A stretch of 64,000 bases of DNA from an uncultured Pseudomonadota bacterium (GCA_902801125.1 CADCGT010000003.1:32077-96076); one strand, 5' to 3'; positions 53,592 to 63,468 are shown, numbered from the stretch's first letter. Translations and numbers: made by a program. The notes: generated by a model from the sequence alone, not told the origin.

Positions 53592-54890
53592 TTATTTTTT
53601 TAATGTTTTCCACCATTTACCCGCCAATCCGCGAATCGTATTAAAGTCTTTTTTGGCCGCGTTATAATACCGGTCGGATATTGTGATATTAAAGAGGCTT
53701 TTAATCAACGCCGGTATCGATGTCATAAACATCATGAAAAACGCGCCCAGCATGATAATGGTGATAAGCCCGTCATCACGCAGCATAAGGCCGTCCATCA
53801 AAATTTTCGAATCGTTTTCTGATATTGCCGTGGCGATTCGCGAAACACCACCAAGGTTGCCAACAATCGCATCCAGAAACATTATACCAAACAGCAAAAA
53901 TACAACCGTCATCGCAATTCCAACCGCACCCGATATAACATCGTCTATCATTTTGCGAATGTTTTTGCCGCCATTTAACGCGGCCGCAATCTTCCAATCT
54001 TTGAACAGCCACCCCAACAGCATAAGTGGCAACATTACAAAATCCAGTGACAGACCGACAAATATTTCCAAGAAGTAAAGCGGTATCGGCAACATTGCCA
54101 TAAAATACATAACCAATACCAACAACCCACCAAACAACATCGGCACATTTGGAAAGATTGGTATGCCCCACATAATTTTGTGCATGTAATCGTAATTGAA
54201 TGCCATGTTCATCATCGTCCAACCAACCGTCATGCCAAGGCCGGTGACCTGGTGCACATTTGCCAATTCACAGGCCAGACCACTGCGCAATTTTACGGGA
54301 TATACCCCCGTCGGGCCGTTCGGATTGCGCAATGACGCACCGTCCGATGCCCCGTCCATAAGTGTGGTTGCAACCATACATTCGGCATATTTATCACCAT
54401 CGCCCACAATATGATTGACCGACATACCAATATTAAACGCGGGTTCAATTACAACGGTACTTATCATGCGCGGAAATGGTAATCCCAAAAGAACGCACAC
54501 CAATGCCAATTTAATCAAATGTGTTGTGAATGTCGAAGTCATTGACCATGCACTGTCGATTTTCGAATTTAAAAAACCACTGACTATTGTCCAGGTAAAA
54601 TATACCGCCGTCAACATTACCGCCATCGGAATCACCACACGGCCAATTTCAGAATATATCTTTGGCAAAATATTCGACATCGTTGACATAACGCCGGTGA
54701 ACATCTGGCACGTCCAACACGAAGAAAAAAACTGTAATGCGTCATTCATATCAACGGGGGCAACACTGCGCCACACAGAAAAACCGGCAATGCCCGCGAC
54801 CGAGCCAATTATTATCCACGGCAAAACCGCACCCGCCGAAAAAGGCAGAAATGAAAAAAATACAATTAAAAATTTTTTTAACTTGCTCAT
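53592..54890 (-). CDS. VirB6/TrbL-like T4SS membrane protein (copy 1, divergent)
   Basis: 432 aa. N-terminal hydrophobic leader, then a Cys motif SSCWTCQMF (about residue 57) and five or six further membrane segments, typical VirB6 topology. It lies head-to-head with the four-gene VirB6 operon across 62 bp. VirB6 forms part of the inner-membrane channel. The motif CWTC is shared with the 56245 (CWGC) and 57474 (CFLC) proteins. Confidence 0.82.
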   Translation of the reverse strand: MSKLKKFLIVFFSFLPFSAGAVLPWIIIGSVAGIAGFSVWRSVAPVDMNDALQFFSSCWTCQMFTGVMSTMSNILPKIYSEIGRVVIPMAVMLTAVYFTWTIVSGFLNSKIDSAWSMTSTFTTHLIKLALVCVLLGLPFPRMISTVVIEPAFNIGMSVNHIVGDGDKYAECMVATTLMDGASDGASLRNPNGPTGVYPVKLRSGLACELANVHQVTGLGMTVGWTMMNMAFNYDYMHKIMWGIPIFPNVPMLFGGLLVLVMYFMAMLPIPLYFLEIFVGLSLDFVMLPLMLLGWLFKDWKIAAALNGGKNIRKMIDDVISGAVGIAMTVVFLLFGIMFLDAIVGNLGGVSRIATAISENDSKILMDGLMLRDDGLITIIMLGAFFMMFMTSIPALIKSLFNITISDRYYNAAKKDFNTIRGLAGKWWKTLKK

Positions 54891-54952
54891 TTTGTTTAAT
54901 TATATCACAATTTTGTAAATAAGTAATATAATCAATTTAAAAATGTAGGACT

Positions 54953-56248
54953 ATGTTTTTTACGCGTAAATATTTTAATCGTATTTCTATGCGTTTGGTT
55001 CCGTTATTTGTTGCGGTCATAATTGCGTGCATGCCGCATATCGCGTGCGCCGCAGAATGGGCGATTGTTGATAAATTAAATCTTGCAATATTCGTGCCAC
55101 ATGTGTTGGACGCATTTGTGACGGTTGCACGCGGAACATATGAATACTTTGTTGGACACGGCGATGGGATTATTTATGTTTTGATTTGGACGTTCTTGGC
55201 AATTTCTGTATTTTTATATGCGGCGTTGATGTGGTTTCCGAAACGATGGACAAATTTCTTGGGGTTTTCCGGCGGCGGCGAAATGTGGGATGGAAAACTG
55301 TCGGGATTTACAATGGCAGAAACCGTTTTGAAAAGTGCGATGCGTGCCGTTATTGCCGCAACATTTTTATTACAGGTAAAACCGGTATATGTGACACAAT
55401 GGTTGGTGAATCCGTTCTTGGAATTTGGGGCAATTTATACACGCGCGATTATGAACACCGTAAATGAATCCGGCGTGACGGCCGAAAAACTTTCGTGCCC
55501 GGAATCTGTGATGGCCGGCGATTGGTTAAGTTCGCGCAGTTGCGAATTTTTAATTCAACCAATCAACGATGTTTCAAACGCAAATAATAAAATTGTAAAA
55601 CGTGGATTTGAATTTCTATCACGCGGGTTGCACGGCCTTGTTACACTGGTGCCACATGGCGGACAAAACATAATGAATATTATAACGGGTGTGCTGTTGA
55701 TATTTACATTTGTTGGGTGCAATTTGTTTATGGCGTTGCTTATTATCCAGGGCATATTTGATTTTGGCATGGCGTTGATACTTTACCCGTTTGGTGTTTT
55801 GGCCTGGGTCGCAAAGCGCAATGATAAATGGTTCGATATTTGGCCCCCGTTTAGCGAGATTATCAAGGCATTGCAAAAATTGGTCATCACAATGATTGCA
55901 TGCGCATTTATACTGATTATAAATGTTGCGGTTGTCAAAGCGTTGTTTAATTCGCACGCGGTTCAAAATGTGGCGGCGGGTGGTGCGGCGTCATTCAATT
56001 TGACAAACGGTTCATTGAATACGGTTGCGGTAAATTTTGGTGGACATTCATTGTTGTGGTTATCGGCGTTGTTGACACTGTTTTTAATGAATGCGATTTT
56101 CGATATGACGCGCAAGAAATTGGAATCGTATGCATCGGGAATGGATGGGCTTTATAAACAAACAACATCTGATTTCAAGGCAACCGTAAATTGGTCCAAG
56201 AATGCGTACACATCCATTAAAAAGGCAATAGGTTTAATCAAGAAATGA
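54953..56248 (+). CDS. VirB6/TrbL-like T4SS membrane protein (copy 2)
   Basis: 431 aa; ATG 54953 is close to AGGA (2 bp), so an internal ATG at 54989 cannot be excluded. Signal-like N-terminus MRLVPLFVAVIIACMPHIACA, then several helices including GDGIIYVLIWTFLAISVFLY and a strongly hydrophobic region near residues 240-340. It lacks the CxxC of its paralogues. First gene of an operon in which the next start overlaps this stop (ATGA). Confidence 0.82.
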   Translation: MFFTRKYFNRISMRLVPLFVAVIIACMPHIACAAEWAIVDKLNLAIFVPHVLDAFVTVARGTYEYFVGHGDGIIYVLIWTFLAISVFLYAALMWFPKRWTNFLGFSGGGEMWDGKLSGFTMAETVLKSAMRAVIAATFLLQVKPVYVTQWLVNPFLEFGAIYTRAIMNTVNESGVTAEKLSCPESVMAGDWLSSRSCEFLIQPINDVSNANNKIVKRGFEFLSRGLHGLVTLVPHGGQNIMNIITGVLLIFTFVGCNLFMALLIIQGIFDFGMALILYPFGVLAWVAKRNDKWFDIWPPFSEIIKALQKLVITMIACAFILIINVAVVKALFNSHAVQNVAAGGAASFNLTNGSLNTVAVNFGGHSLLWLSALLTLFLMNAIFDMTRKKLESYASGMDGLYKQTTSDFKATVNWSKNAYTSIKKAIGLIKK

Positions 56249-57477
56249 ACAACATCGCAAACAATTTTATCGAAAATATTGCACAGTGTTGGGGATGTGA
56301 TGTGTTTGATAATTTATTCCGCGTGGTATCAAACGCGGGCGCGGTTGTTTATACGCGTATTGCAGATATATGCTTTGCAATTTTTGCGGTGTTGTTTGTG
56401 TTCTATGTGTTTTGGGCGGTGTGGCGGACGGTAAATCCGAAAAAGCCCGACACATCGGACCCGATGTATACAAAATCGGTTGTGCGTGTTGTGATAAATT
56501 CTTTATTTGCGTTGACTCTGTTGGGTTTTGGGGTTGCGGTTCCGCGTTTTGTCACGCGTTTAACATTTGAACCGGTTGCGAAAATCACTTTGGTTTATAC
56601 GGAATCTATATTGAAAACAACACCGGAATTTGTGAATGAACATGTAAAAAGTGCGCCGCCACAAGAAATTCCCGAAGGCGGCATCTATCGTTCCGAATTG
56701 CGCGACACGATTGTGGACATTATGAAAACGACAATTGTTTTGTTTCAATCATATATGAAATTGGGAATTGCGGTCATAGATAAATCTTTTACCTGGGCCG
56801 AGATGCCAACAATTGGCGCGATTTTCCGACACATACTTTATTTCTTTGTCGGGATATATTTGTTTTGGGGATTTTTAAAATTATTTTTACGTTTCTGTTT
56901 TTATTTTGTAGATGTGATTATCAATATGGCAATGTTCGCATTTTTGTTTCCGATTGCATTGATGATGATGTCGTTCAATGGTGGTGATATGCCGGGGTGG
57001 ATGTCGTCACTGGGCAAAGGGTTGGGAACAAACCAATTAAAGAAAGTTATTGGTTCAATTGTCGCATTGGGTGCGGCGGTTATAACATACCTTGTTGTGA
57101 TGGTTATAATCGCACGATTCTTTACCGACGCCGGGACATCTGTTGAAGAATTGATGACGGCGATTACATCGGGTGAAGTATTTGCGTCTGATTTATCCGA
57201 CGATAATTTGGCGTCTGTCACACTGGTCGGAATGATTGTTTTGATATATGTTCTGAATTACATATACAAACAAATACCAAATGTTTCCAAAATGATATTG
57301 AATACTTTTGGCGTCACTGAAGAAAATAAAATGAGTGAAAATATGGCAAACGATGCGGAAAAACTGGTCGGCCTTATTACCAATGGAATTAAAAATGTCG
57401 GTTCAAAAATCATCAATAACGGTGATAAAAAATCAGATGACAAATCGGATACAAAAACGGATAATAAAAAAGAATGA
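56245..57477 (+). CDS. VirB6/TrbL-like T4SS membrane protein (copy 3)
   Basis: 410 aa. Begins with a CWGC motif (ENIAQCWGCDVFDNLFRVVS) followed by about six helices and a charged Lys/Asp-rich tail (NNGDKKSDDKSDTKTDNKKE). Both ends overlap neighbouring genes by 4 bp. The tail may face the cytoplasm. Confidence 0.82.
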   Translation: MNNIANNFIENIAQCWGCDVFDNLFRVVSNAGAVVYTRIADICFAIFAVLFVFYVFWAVWRTVNPKKPDTSDPMYTKSVVRVVINSLFALTLLGFGVAVPRFVTRLTFEPVAKITLVYTESILKTTPEFVNEHVKSAPPQEIPEGGIYRSELRDTIVDIMKTTIVLFQSYMKLGIAVIDKSFTWAEMPTIGAIFRHILYFFVGIYLFWGFLKLFLRFCFYFVDVIINMAMFAFLFPIALMMMSFNGGDMPGWMSSLGKGLGTNQLKKVIGSIVALGAAVITYLVVMVIIARFFTDAGTSVEELMTAITSGEVFASDLSDDNLASVTLVGMIVLIYVLNYIYKQIPNVSKMILNTFGVTEENKMSENMANDAEKLVGLITNGIKNVGSKIINNGDKKSDDKSDTKTDNKKE

Positions 57478-58916
57478 AGAAATTATTTCTGGGGGCTCTT
57501 GTTCGTTTTATTATCGGCGCAATCGCGTTGGGGATTGGCATTTGGTATGTAAGTTCTTCGTTAAGCCATACATCAATAACATATGTTAGTATGGATGGTT
57601 TCCTTAAATCCATTGGTGCAACCGATGGGAATATTGCATCGGCAAATGGATGTTTCCTGTGTGGGTATGTGAATGATTTGTTCACGGTACTTGGGGTGGC
57701 GGCCGAAAAATTTTGGAATGTGATTTTGGAAAACCTTTGGATTCTTATGGTGTTTGGGTTCGGTATATTTATGATAATTCACACAATACAATATATATTA
57801 AAGGCCACCAAAGAAACGGGCACATTCGACACCAAAGAAAAAAAATTAGAATTCGGTCCGTGGTTCGATACCGTTTGGCGTCAAGGCGTGCGCGTTATGA
57901 TTGTTGGTGCCTTGATTGGCGCATTTGGAATGGGTGGTGTGTCGTCCATTAAAACCCTTTCGAATATTACTATTGCGCCGGTAATGTATATCGGCACAGA
58001 ATTATCTATGGCCGCGACAAATGTTTCTGATTCAACCAAGTGCGTGCCGACAAAATTTGATATAAACAATCCAATGGCACCGATTGCAAATTCTTTTATG
58101 TGCATTGTTGGAAATATAAACACTGTCATTTTGGCGGGGGCCGCCGGCGGATTCGCGTTGATGAACTATGCGTGGATGGGGATTGGTGGTGGCGTGTTGA
58201 CATGGGCCGCGGGATTATTGGTTGTAATAATGTTTGTTGTTATGGGATTTAATTTATTTTTCCAATTGCTGTCTATTATTTTCAAATTGGTGTTTATTGT
58301 TATATTCTTGCCACTTATCGTTGGGGCATCGGCATTTGAAAAAACATGGAAGATGGCGTCAGGTGCACTGAAAAATTCTATTACTATGTTGGTTGATTCG
58401 GCAATTAAGGTTATTGGCATTTCATTAAAAGTTATTATTCTGTTTGCAATGTTGTCTTTTGCGGGTTCCGAAATATTCCATGGGGCGGGCGTGTTTCCAC
58501 CACTGCTTGGGGTCGAGGTTGCGGATAATGCACAAACAGAATCTGTGCAAAACGCGTTTGCGTTATGCGAGGCGCAATCGATTAAACAAGATGGTAATAT
58601 TGATAAAGGCGCATTCAAAAATTGCTTTATGCGACAAAAGGCGATTGTAGAGGCACGATACCCCGGTGCATTTGATTTTATGCGCGATGGATTTGGGTTC
58701 TTGATTTTAATGGCGGGATTGATATTCATATACTTCTATATATTAAATCCACGCATAGATAAACTGATTGCAAGTGTGCCATCGTTCGAACCGTTTGGCA
58801 AATCAAATGATGCGGGTGGCGTGGATGATTTTGGTGGCGACCTTAAAAAAATGGCAAAAATGACATGGCAAAAACCACAAGAATGGGCGGATAAATTGAT
58901 TAAGAAAGATAAATAA
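57474..58916 (+). CDS. VirB6/TrbL-like T4SS membrane protein (copy 4)
   Basis: 480 aa, the longest. N-terminal helix, then NGCFLCGYVNDLFTVLGVAA with the CxxC pattern, six or more helices and a soluble C-terminal segment. It overlaps copy 3 by 4 bp and is 3 bp before copy 5. Confidence 0.82.
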   Translation: MKKLFLGALVRFIIGAIALGIGIWYVSSSLSHTSITYVSMDGFLKSIGATDGNIASANGCFLCGYVNDLFTVLGVAAEKFWNVILENLWILMVFGFGIFMIIHTIQYILKATKETGTFDTKEKKLEFGPWFDTVWRQGVRVMIVGALIGAFGMGGVSSIKTLSNITIAPVMYIGTELSMAATNVSDSTKCVPTKFDINNPMAPIANSFMCIVGNINTVILAGAAGGFALMNYAWMGIGGGVLTWAAGLLVVIMFVVMGFNLFFQLLSIIFKLVFIVIFLPLIVGASAFEKTWKMASGALKNSITMLVDSAIKVIGISLKVIILFAMLSFAGSEIFHGAGVFPPLLGVEVADNAQTESVQNAFALCEAQSIKQDGNIDKGAFKNCFMRQKAIVEARYPGAFDFMRDGFGFLILMAGLIFIYFYILNPRIDKLIASVPSFEPFGKSNDAGGVDDFGGDLKKMAKMTWQKPQEWADKLIKKDK

Positions 58917-58919
58917 AAA

Positions 58920-60224
58920 ATGAAAAAATTTATAAAACGATTTTTATCGATAACATTTGCCGCAATCATTGCGATTGGTTTGGCCGCACAATCTTTTGCA
59001 ATCGAAGGTTCAAACCTGGCCACTGGGGATATTGGGGATTTTGGCACATGGACCACCGAACACAACCAATCGGAAGTGTTGGGAAATATAAAATCCGATA
59101 TCAATGGTTTCGCATCAGAATACGAAAATGAATATGTGCAAACCGGCGTTCCGATAGAGGCGCGCCTTGGTATAGTATTTATTCGTGCGTTGGATTATGT
59201 GTCGAAAATCCTGGACAATTCTTTGGTGCGATTTGTGAACATATTTTTAATCATCGCATTTCTGTTTTGGGTTATGTTATTGGCGTATCAAATGATTACA
59301 GACCCCAAAACCAAACCAATGGCAACATTCGAAGAAATCGCCAAGAAAGGTGCAATTTTGGCAATATGGTTGGTCTTGTTGGGCGGTGGAATTCAATGGT
59401 TCTTTGGTGCGATTATGGGGCCGATATTTGGTTTTTCTTCGTATGTTTCAAATTTAATTTTAAATGCAACAACCGATGCCGGTGGATTCGCATTGGCGGA
59501 TAATTGTGCCGCGATTCGCGCATACGCCGCCACGCATTTAACCGACACCACGACAATTACACCCGATTTTGCCGCAAACATAATATGCGTGCCGGCGCGG
59601 TTGTCGGGGTTTTATTATGGCGCGATAAAGTTCGGTTGGTCTTTGGTATTGGCCGGTTTGGGATTTAGCACTTTTACATTCTTGATTGGTTTGATTTTGG
59701 TTATTCTGTTTATATATACGGCATATAAATTCGCGTTTGTCGCATTCGGTGTTATCGCAGATTTATTCTTGGTCGTGATAATGTTGCCATTTACCGCAAT
59801 TGCCGAAACCGTGAACAAGACATCGTACAAGGGTATCGCCGGCGACATATACAACGGATTTTTGGGACTGTTCAAATCGCAAGACCTGTCATCCCAGGTA
59901 AAGAAATTTGTTGATGCGGCGGTTTATTTTGTGTCACTGTCCATCATTATTTCGATTGCGGGGGCACTGTTATCTTCGGCAATATCAATAAATTCTGAAA
60001 CTCATCTTATTACCATTTTGAATGGCGATGTTGTGACATTGTTGTTGACCGGCGCATTGGTTGCATACATTGCGACACATACCGAAGAATTTGCAAAATC
60101 AATCGGTGGCGCAATTGATTACGCAATTGGGTCTGATTTACAAAAAGATTTGAAAACTGTATATAACGACACCAAGAAAAAAGCCGAAAATTTCATCAAG
60201 GCATTAAAAGAAAAAAAGAAATAA
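58920..60224 (+). CDS. VirB6/TrbL-like T4SS membrane protein (copy 5)
   Basis: 434 aa. Signal-like MKKFIKRFLSITFAAIIAIG ending SFA, then a periplasmic stretch and helices with VNIFLIIAFLFWVMLLAYQM. C-terminal Lys-rich amphipathic tail (KKKAENFIKALKEKKK). Last gene of the operon; its stop is 1 bp from the convergent uvrD end. Confidence 0.82.
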   Translation: MKKFIKRFLSITFAAIIAIGLAAQSFAIEGSNLATGDIGDFGTWTTEHNQSEVLGNIKSDINGFASEYENEYVQTGVPIEARLGIVFIRALDYVSKILDNSLVRFVNIFLIIAFLFWVMLLAYQMITDPKTKPMATFEEIAKKGAILAIWLVLLGGGIQWFFGAIMGPIFGFSSYVSNLILNATTDAGGFALADNCAAIRAYAATHLTDTTTITPDFAANIICVPARLSGFYYGAIKFGWSLVLAGLGFSTFTFLIGLILVILFIYTAYKFAFVAFGVIADLFLVVIMLPFTAIAETVNKTSYKGIAGDIYNGFLGLFKSQDLSSQVKKFVDAAVYFVSLSIIISIAGALLSSAISINSETHLITILNGDVVTLLLTGALVAYIATHTEEFAKSIGGAIDYAIGSDLQKDLKTVYNDTKKKAENFIKALKEKKK

Positions 60225-60225
60225 T

Positions 60226-62310
60226 TTATTTGTCGATTATTTCAATAAATTTTCGTGCAACACGTTTTATTCCGGCACGGTTGAACGCGATTGTTAAAAT
60301 ATCATCGTGTTCTTCGATAACAACGCCACGGCCCAATTCCGCATGCGACACCAATTTGCCCACCAATGTTTCACGAACCGGATTTGCACGCGGTATGTAT
60401 GTGCGCGGCGTTGGATTATATTGTGGGGGGCGCCCGCCAAAATCCAGATACCGCGCATCCATTTCTGTGATAAACCGCGCCGGCGAATAGTATTGACGCG
60501 AACCGAAAATTACACGCGACATAGTATTCGTAATTATTGCGCGACGACGCGCACGCGTGATTGCGACATAGGCCAAACGGCGTTCTTCTTCCATGCCACC
60601 TTCTTTTATGGCCTTGTCATTTGGGAAAATGCCGTCTTCCCATGCGGGCAAAAACACCGTATCAAATTCCAATCCTTTGGCCGCATGAATTGTCATAATG
60701 CGAACGGCACTTGCATCATCATTGACATCGTTATCATTATCATCGGTTGTCATCAACGCCGCGTGTTCCAAGAATTCGGGCAAACTGTCGTATGTTGCAA
60801 CAACATTCGTTATCAATTCACGAATGTTGGACAATCTTTCTTCGGCATCGGGGTCGTGCGATTCACACCAATATTTCATATATCCCGCATTTTCCAGCAA
60901 TTTTGTCACGGCATCGCGGGGCGACATAGATTGCCAATCAAAATCAAACGCCGACAAAAATTCGTTTGCCATTATGCCCTGTTTCCCGCCAAAGTGCGCA
61001 TTTGCCATTCCGGCCATAAGGCATGTCCCCATCGCACGCATTTTCGCAATTGCCGATGGCCCAAAACCACGCCGCGGGCGCGCAATAATTCGCGCAAACG
61101 AAACATCATCGGTCGGGTGCACCATAAGGCGAACATACGCAATCACATCACGAATTTCCATTCGGTCATAGAACTTTGTCGTGCCGATTAAACGATATGG
61201 TATATGGTATTCGGCAAATGTTTCTTCGAATCCACGCGAAAGCGAACCCGTGCGAATCAACACTGCAAAGTCAGAATACCGCCCATTCGCATATCGCATA
61301 ATTGTGTCGGCAATCAATTTTACTTCGTCAAAATTTGATGGCACGGTCAAAACATACACCGGTTCGCCCATATTTTTTTCGTCCGCCGGACGCAGGTCTT
61401 TGCCCAATCGCCCGTTGTTATGCCGAATAAGTGAATTTGCCGCACCCAGTATGTTCCCTGTACTGCGATAATTTGTTTCAAGACGAATAATTTCTGCGCC
61501 CGGAAATGTTTTATCAAATTCAAGTATGTTTTTTATTTCCGCACCGCGCCATGAATAAATTGATTGGTCGTCATCGCCGACACAGCATATATTTGGCATT
61601 GCAATATCGCGCGTCAGTAATTTTATAAACTGCATCTGGGCGGCGTTTGTATCCTGGAATTCATCAACCATAATGTATTTAAATTGGCGTGCATATTTTT
61701 CGCGCACATCGGGATTATTTTCAAACAAATCAATAACCATTAAAATAATATCACCAAAATCAACCGCGCCAAGTCGACGCAATTCCGCATTATAATTATC
61801 AAGAATTTGTTTTGTGCGTGGTCCAACATCGGCATATTCGCCGCGTCCGCGGTCTTTGATATTTGAAATTTTTTCCACCCAATCGGCGGCATCAAATTCT
61901 TTGGGGTCCGCGGACATTCCGGCAAACACGTTTTTCAAGACCGCCTTTTGGTCGTCTTCGCCAAATATAATAAAATCGGGTCGCAATCCGGCACGCGCCG
62001 CGTTCGCGTGCAATATGCGCAGGCATATCGAATGAAATGTTCCACACCACAGGTCGCGCGCATAAAAACCGTCCGCCCCCGACAACATGTCTGTAATGCG
62101 ATTCTTCATTTCATTTGCGGCCTTGTTCGTAAAGGTCAGGGCCAAAATCTGCCACGGGGCGGCAAGGTTGTTAGCCAATATATACGCCACACGCGTCACA
62201 AGCACCCGCGTCTTGCCGGTTCCCGCCCCAGACAGCACCAAAAGTGGCCCGTCGGTCGTTTCAACCGCTTTTTTTTGTTCCGGGTTAAGATTTTCTAGCA
62301 TTAAATTCAT
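60226..62310 (-). CDS. uvrD: ATP-dependent DNA helicase UvrD/PcrA
   Basis: 694 aa from ATG 62310 (MNLMLENLNPEQKKAVE); the open frame runs further upstream but without similarity. Superfamily 1A motifs: Walker A GAGTGKT, DEFQDTNAAQ, GDDDQSIYSWRGAE, LETNYRS and TIHAAKGLEFDTVFLP. Unwinds DNA in repair and removes RecA. It is divergent from dnaQ with 45 bp between starts. Confidence 0.95.
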   Translation of the reverse strand: MNLMLENLNPEQKKAVETTDGPLLVLSGAGTGKTRVLVTRVAYILANNLAAPWQILALTFTNKAANEMKNRITDMLSGADGFYARDLWCGTFHSICLRILHANAARAGLRPDFIIFGEDDQKAVLKNVFAGMSADPKEFDAADWVEKISNIKDRGRGEYADVGPRTKQILDNYNAELRRLGAVDFGDIILMVIDLFENNPDVREKYARQFKYIMVDEFQDTNAAQMQFIKLLTRDIAMPNICCVGDDDQSIYSWRGAEIKNILEFDKTFPGAEIIRLETNYRSTGNILGAANSLIRHNNGRLGKDLRPADEKNMGEPVYVLTVPSNFDEVKLIADTIMRYANGRYSDFAVLIRTGSLSRGFEETFAEYHIPYRLIGTTKFYDRMEIRDVIAYVRLMVHPTDDVSFARIIARPRRGFGPSAIAKMRAMGTCLMAGMANAHFGGKQGIMANEFLSAFDFDWQSMSPRDAVTKLLENAGYMKYWCESHDPDAEERLSNIRELITNVVATYDSLPEFLEHAALMTTDDNDNDVNDDASAVRIMTIHAAKGLEFDTVFLPAWEDGIFPNDKAIKEGGMEEERRLAYVAITRARRRAIITNTMSRVIFGSRQYYSPARFITEMDARYLDFGGRPPQYNPTPRTYIPRANPVRETLVGKLVSHAELGRGVVIEEHDDILTIAFNRAGIKRVARKFIEIIDK

Positions 62311-62355
62311 CGTTTTATTATAATACCATAAAATTTGATTTGGGAAAGGGTAAAA

Positions 62356-63036
62356 ATGACACGTGTAATTTGTTTTGATATTGAAACAACTGGATTCGAA
62401 TATATGCGCGGTGACCGCTGTATTGAAATCGGCGCGGTAGAGGTTGTTGACGGCAAAATAACCGATAACACTTTTCACGAATACATAAATCCCGAAGGGA
62501 AAATTATTCCACCCGAAACATATATGGTGCATAAAATTTCAAATGCGTTTTTGGATGACAAACCGAAAATGTCGGTTGTTGCACCAAAGTTCCTTGAATT
62601 TATTGGTGATTCGCCAATTGTTGCGCACAACGGATTGGACTTTGACTTTCCGTTTGTGAATCACGAATTAGAAATGCTGAGGTTGCCACAAATTCCGCGG
62701 TCACAACAAATGGACACTTTGGTTATTGCGCGCAATCGTGTGTTTGGCCCCAAAAGTTATACTTTGGACGCGTTGGCAAAATGGTTCGGCATATCGTTGG
62801 CCACACGCGCCGACGCACACGGCGCATTGATAGACAGCGAGATTTTAGCCAAAGTCTACCTTGAATTGGAAAACACCGCGCCCGCACCGGAAATTGCCGA
62901 CATTGTTGCCGAACAACACGCCGCGTTTTTAAAGCACCCAAAAATCGGTGGTGATTTTCCATATCGGCAATTTCCCGCGCCCGCGGCGGAAGAAGAAATT
63001 CACAAAGAATTTATGGAAAAGGTTATTAGTGGTTAG
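62356..63036 (+). CDS. dnaQ: DNA polymerase III epsilon subunit (proofreading exonuclease)
   Basis: 226 aa from ATG 62356 (AAAGGG site). DEDDh exonuclease motifs: FDIETTGFE, HNGLDFDFPFVNHEL and HGALIDSEILAKVYLELE. Its last codons (Ser-Gly-stop) are formed by the TTAGTGG array that begins at 63026, so the C-terminus ISG is repeat-derived. Family members usually end around 230-240 aa. Confidence 0.95.
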   Translation: MTRVICFDIETTGFEYMRGDRCIEIGAVEVVDGKITDNTFHEYINPEGKIIPPETYMVHKISNAFLDDKPKMSVVAPKFLEFIGDSPIVAHNGLDFDFPFVNHELEMLRLPQIPRSQQMDTLVIARNRVFGPKSYTLDALAKWFGISLATRADAHGALIDSEILAKVYLELENTAPAPEIADIVAEQHAAFLKHPKIGGDFPYRQFPAPAAEEEIHKEFMEKVISG

Positions 63037-63063
63037 TGGTAGTGGTTAGTGTTAGTGGTGGTT
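63026..63063. repeat. TTAGTGG-type repeat, array 8, reading into dnaQ
   Basis: TTAGTGGTTAGTGGTAGTGG and TTAGTGTTAGTGG units. The dnaQ stop TAG is in the second unit, so dnaQ enters the array before terminating. Confidence 0.85.
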
Positions 63064-63213
63064 GGGGGGCGCGGGAATCGATTCGGCCAATTTTGTAAAA
63101 ATACGCGCAACAATATTGTTTTTAAGATTGGTTTCTTGTAATACTAGAATTATTTGACTAAATTCTTAAATTTTGCCAAAATATAGTTATGTTTTAACAG
63201 ATGGGGAAATAGA

Positions 63214-63468
63214 ATGACACATAACGATTTATGGATGGCAATTGTAAATATTGCAAAATGGAAAAATATGTCTTGTTCGGGCCTGGCACGGTTTTCGGGG
63301 CTGGATTCCACAACATTTAACAAAAGCAAACGCACCAATCGTGATGGCGCGCCACATTGGCCGTCAACATATACGATTGCGTGCGTGCTGAACGCATTAA
63401 ATATGTCATTGGCAGAATTTGCGACATTCATGCCAAACGACGGCAAGGTGCAAAAGCACGGCGAATAA
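63214..63468 (+). CDS. Stand-alone HTH protein, S24-repressor N-terminal type
   Basis: 84 aa, ATG 63214 after GGGGAAAT. The helix-turn-helix has the pattern CSGLARFSGLDSTTFNKSKR followed by WPSTYTIACVLNALNMSLAE, which I know as the N-terminal domain of alphaproteobacterial S24-peptidase (LexA/CI-like) repressors. The peptidase half is absent: the frame stops after the HTH. It may be a truncated repressor or a free-standing regulator. 177 bp upstream hold the array 8 tail and an AT-rich promoter-like region. Confidence 0.78.
   Translation: MTHNDLWMAIVNIAKWKNMSCSGLARFSGLDSTTFNKSKRTNRDGAPHWPSTYTIACVLNALNMSLAEFATFMPNDGKVQKHGE

Noticed and set aside
60307..61191. 294-codon plus-strand frame opposite uvrD
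   Set aside because: Antisense to uvrD, rich in Arg/His/Cys as expected for a shadow frame.
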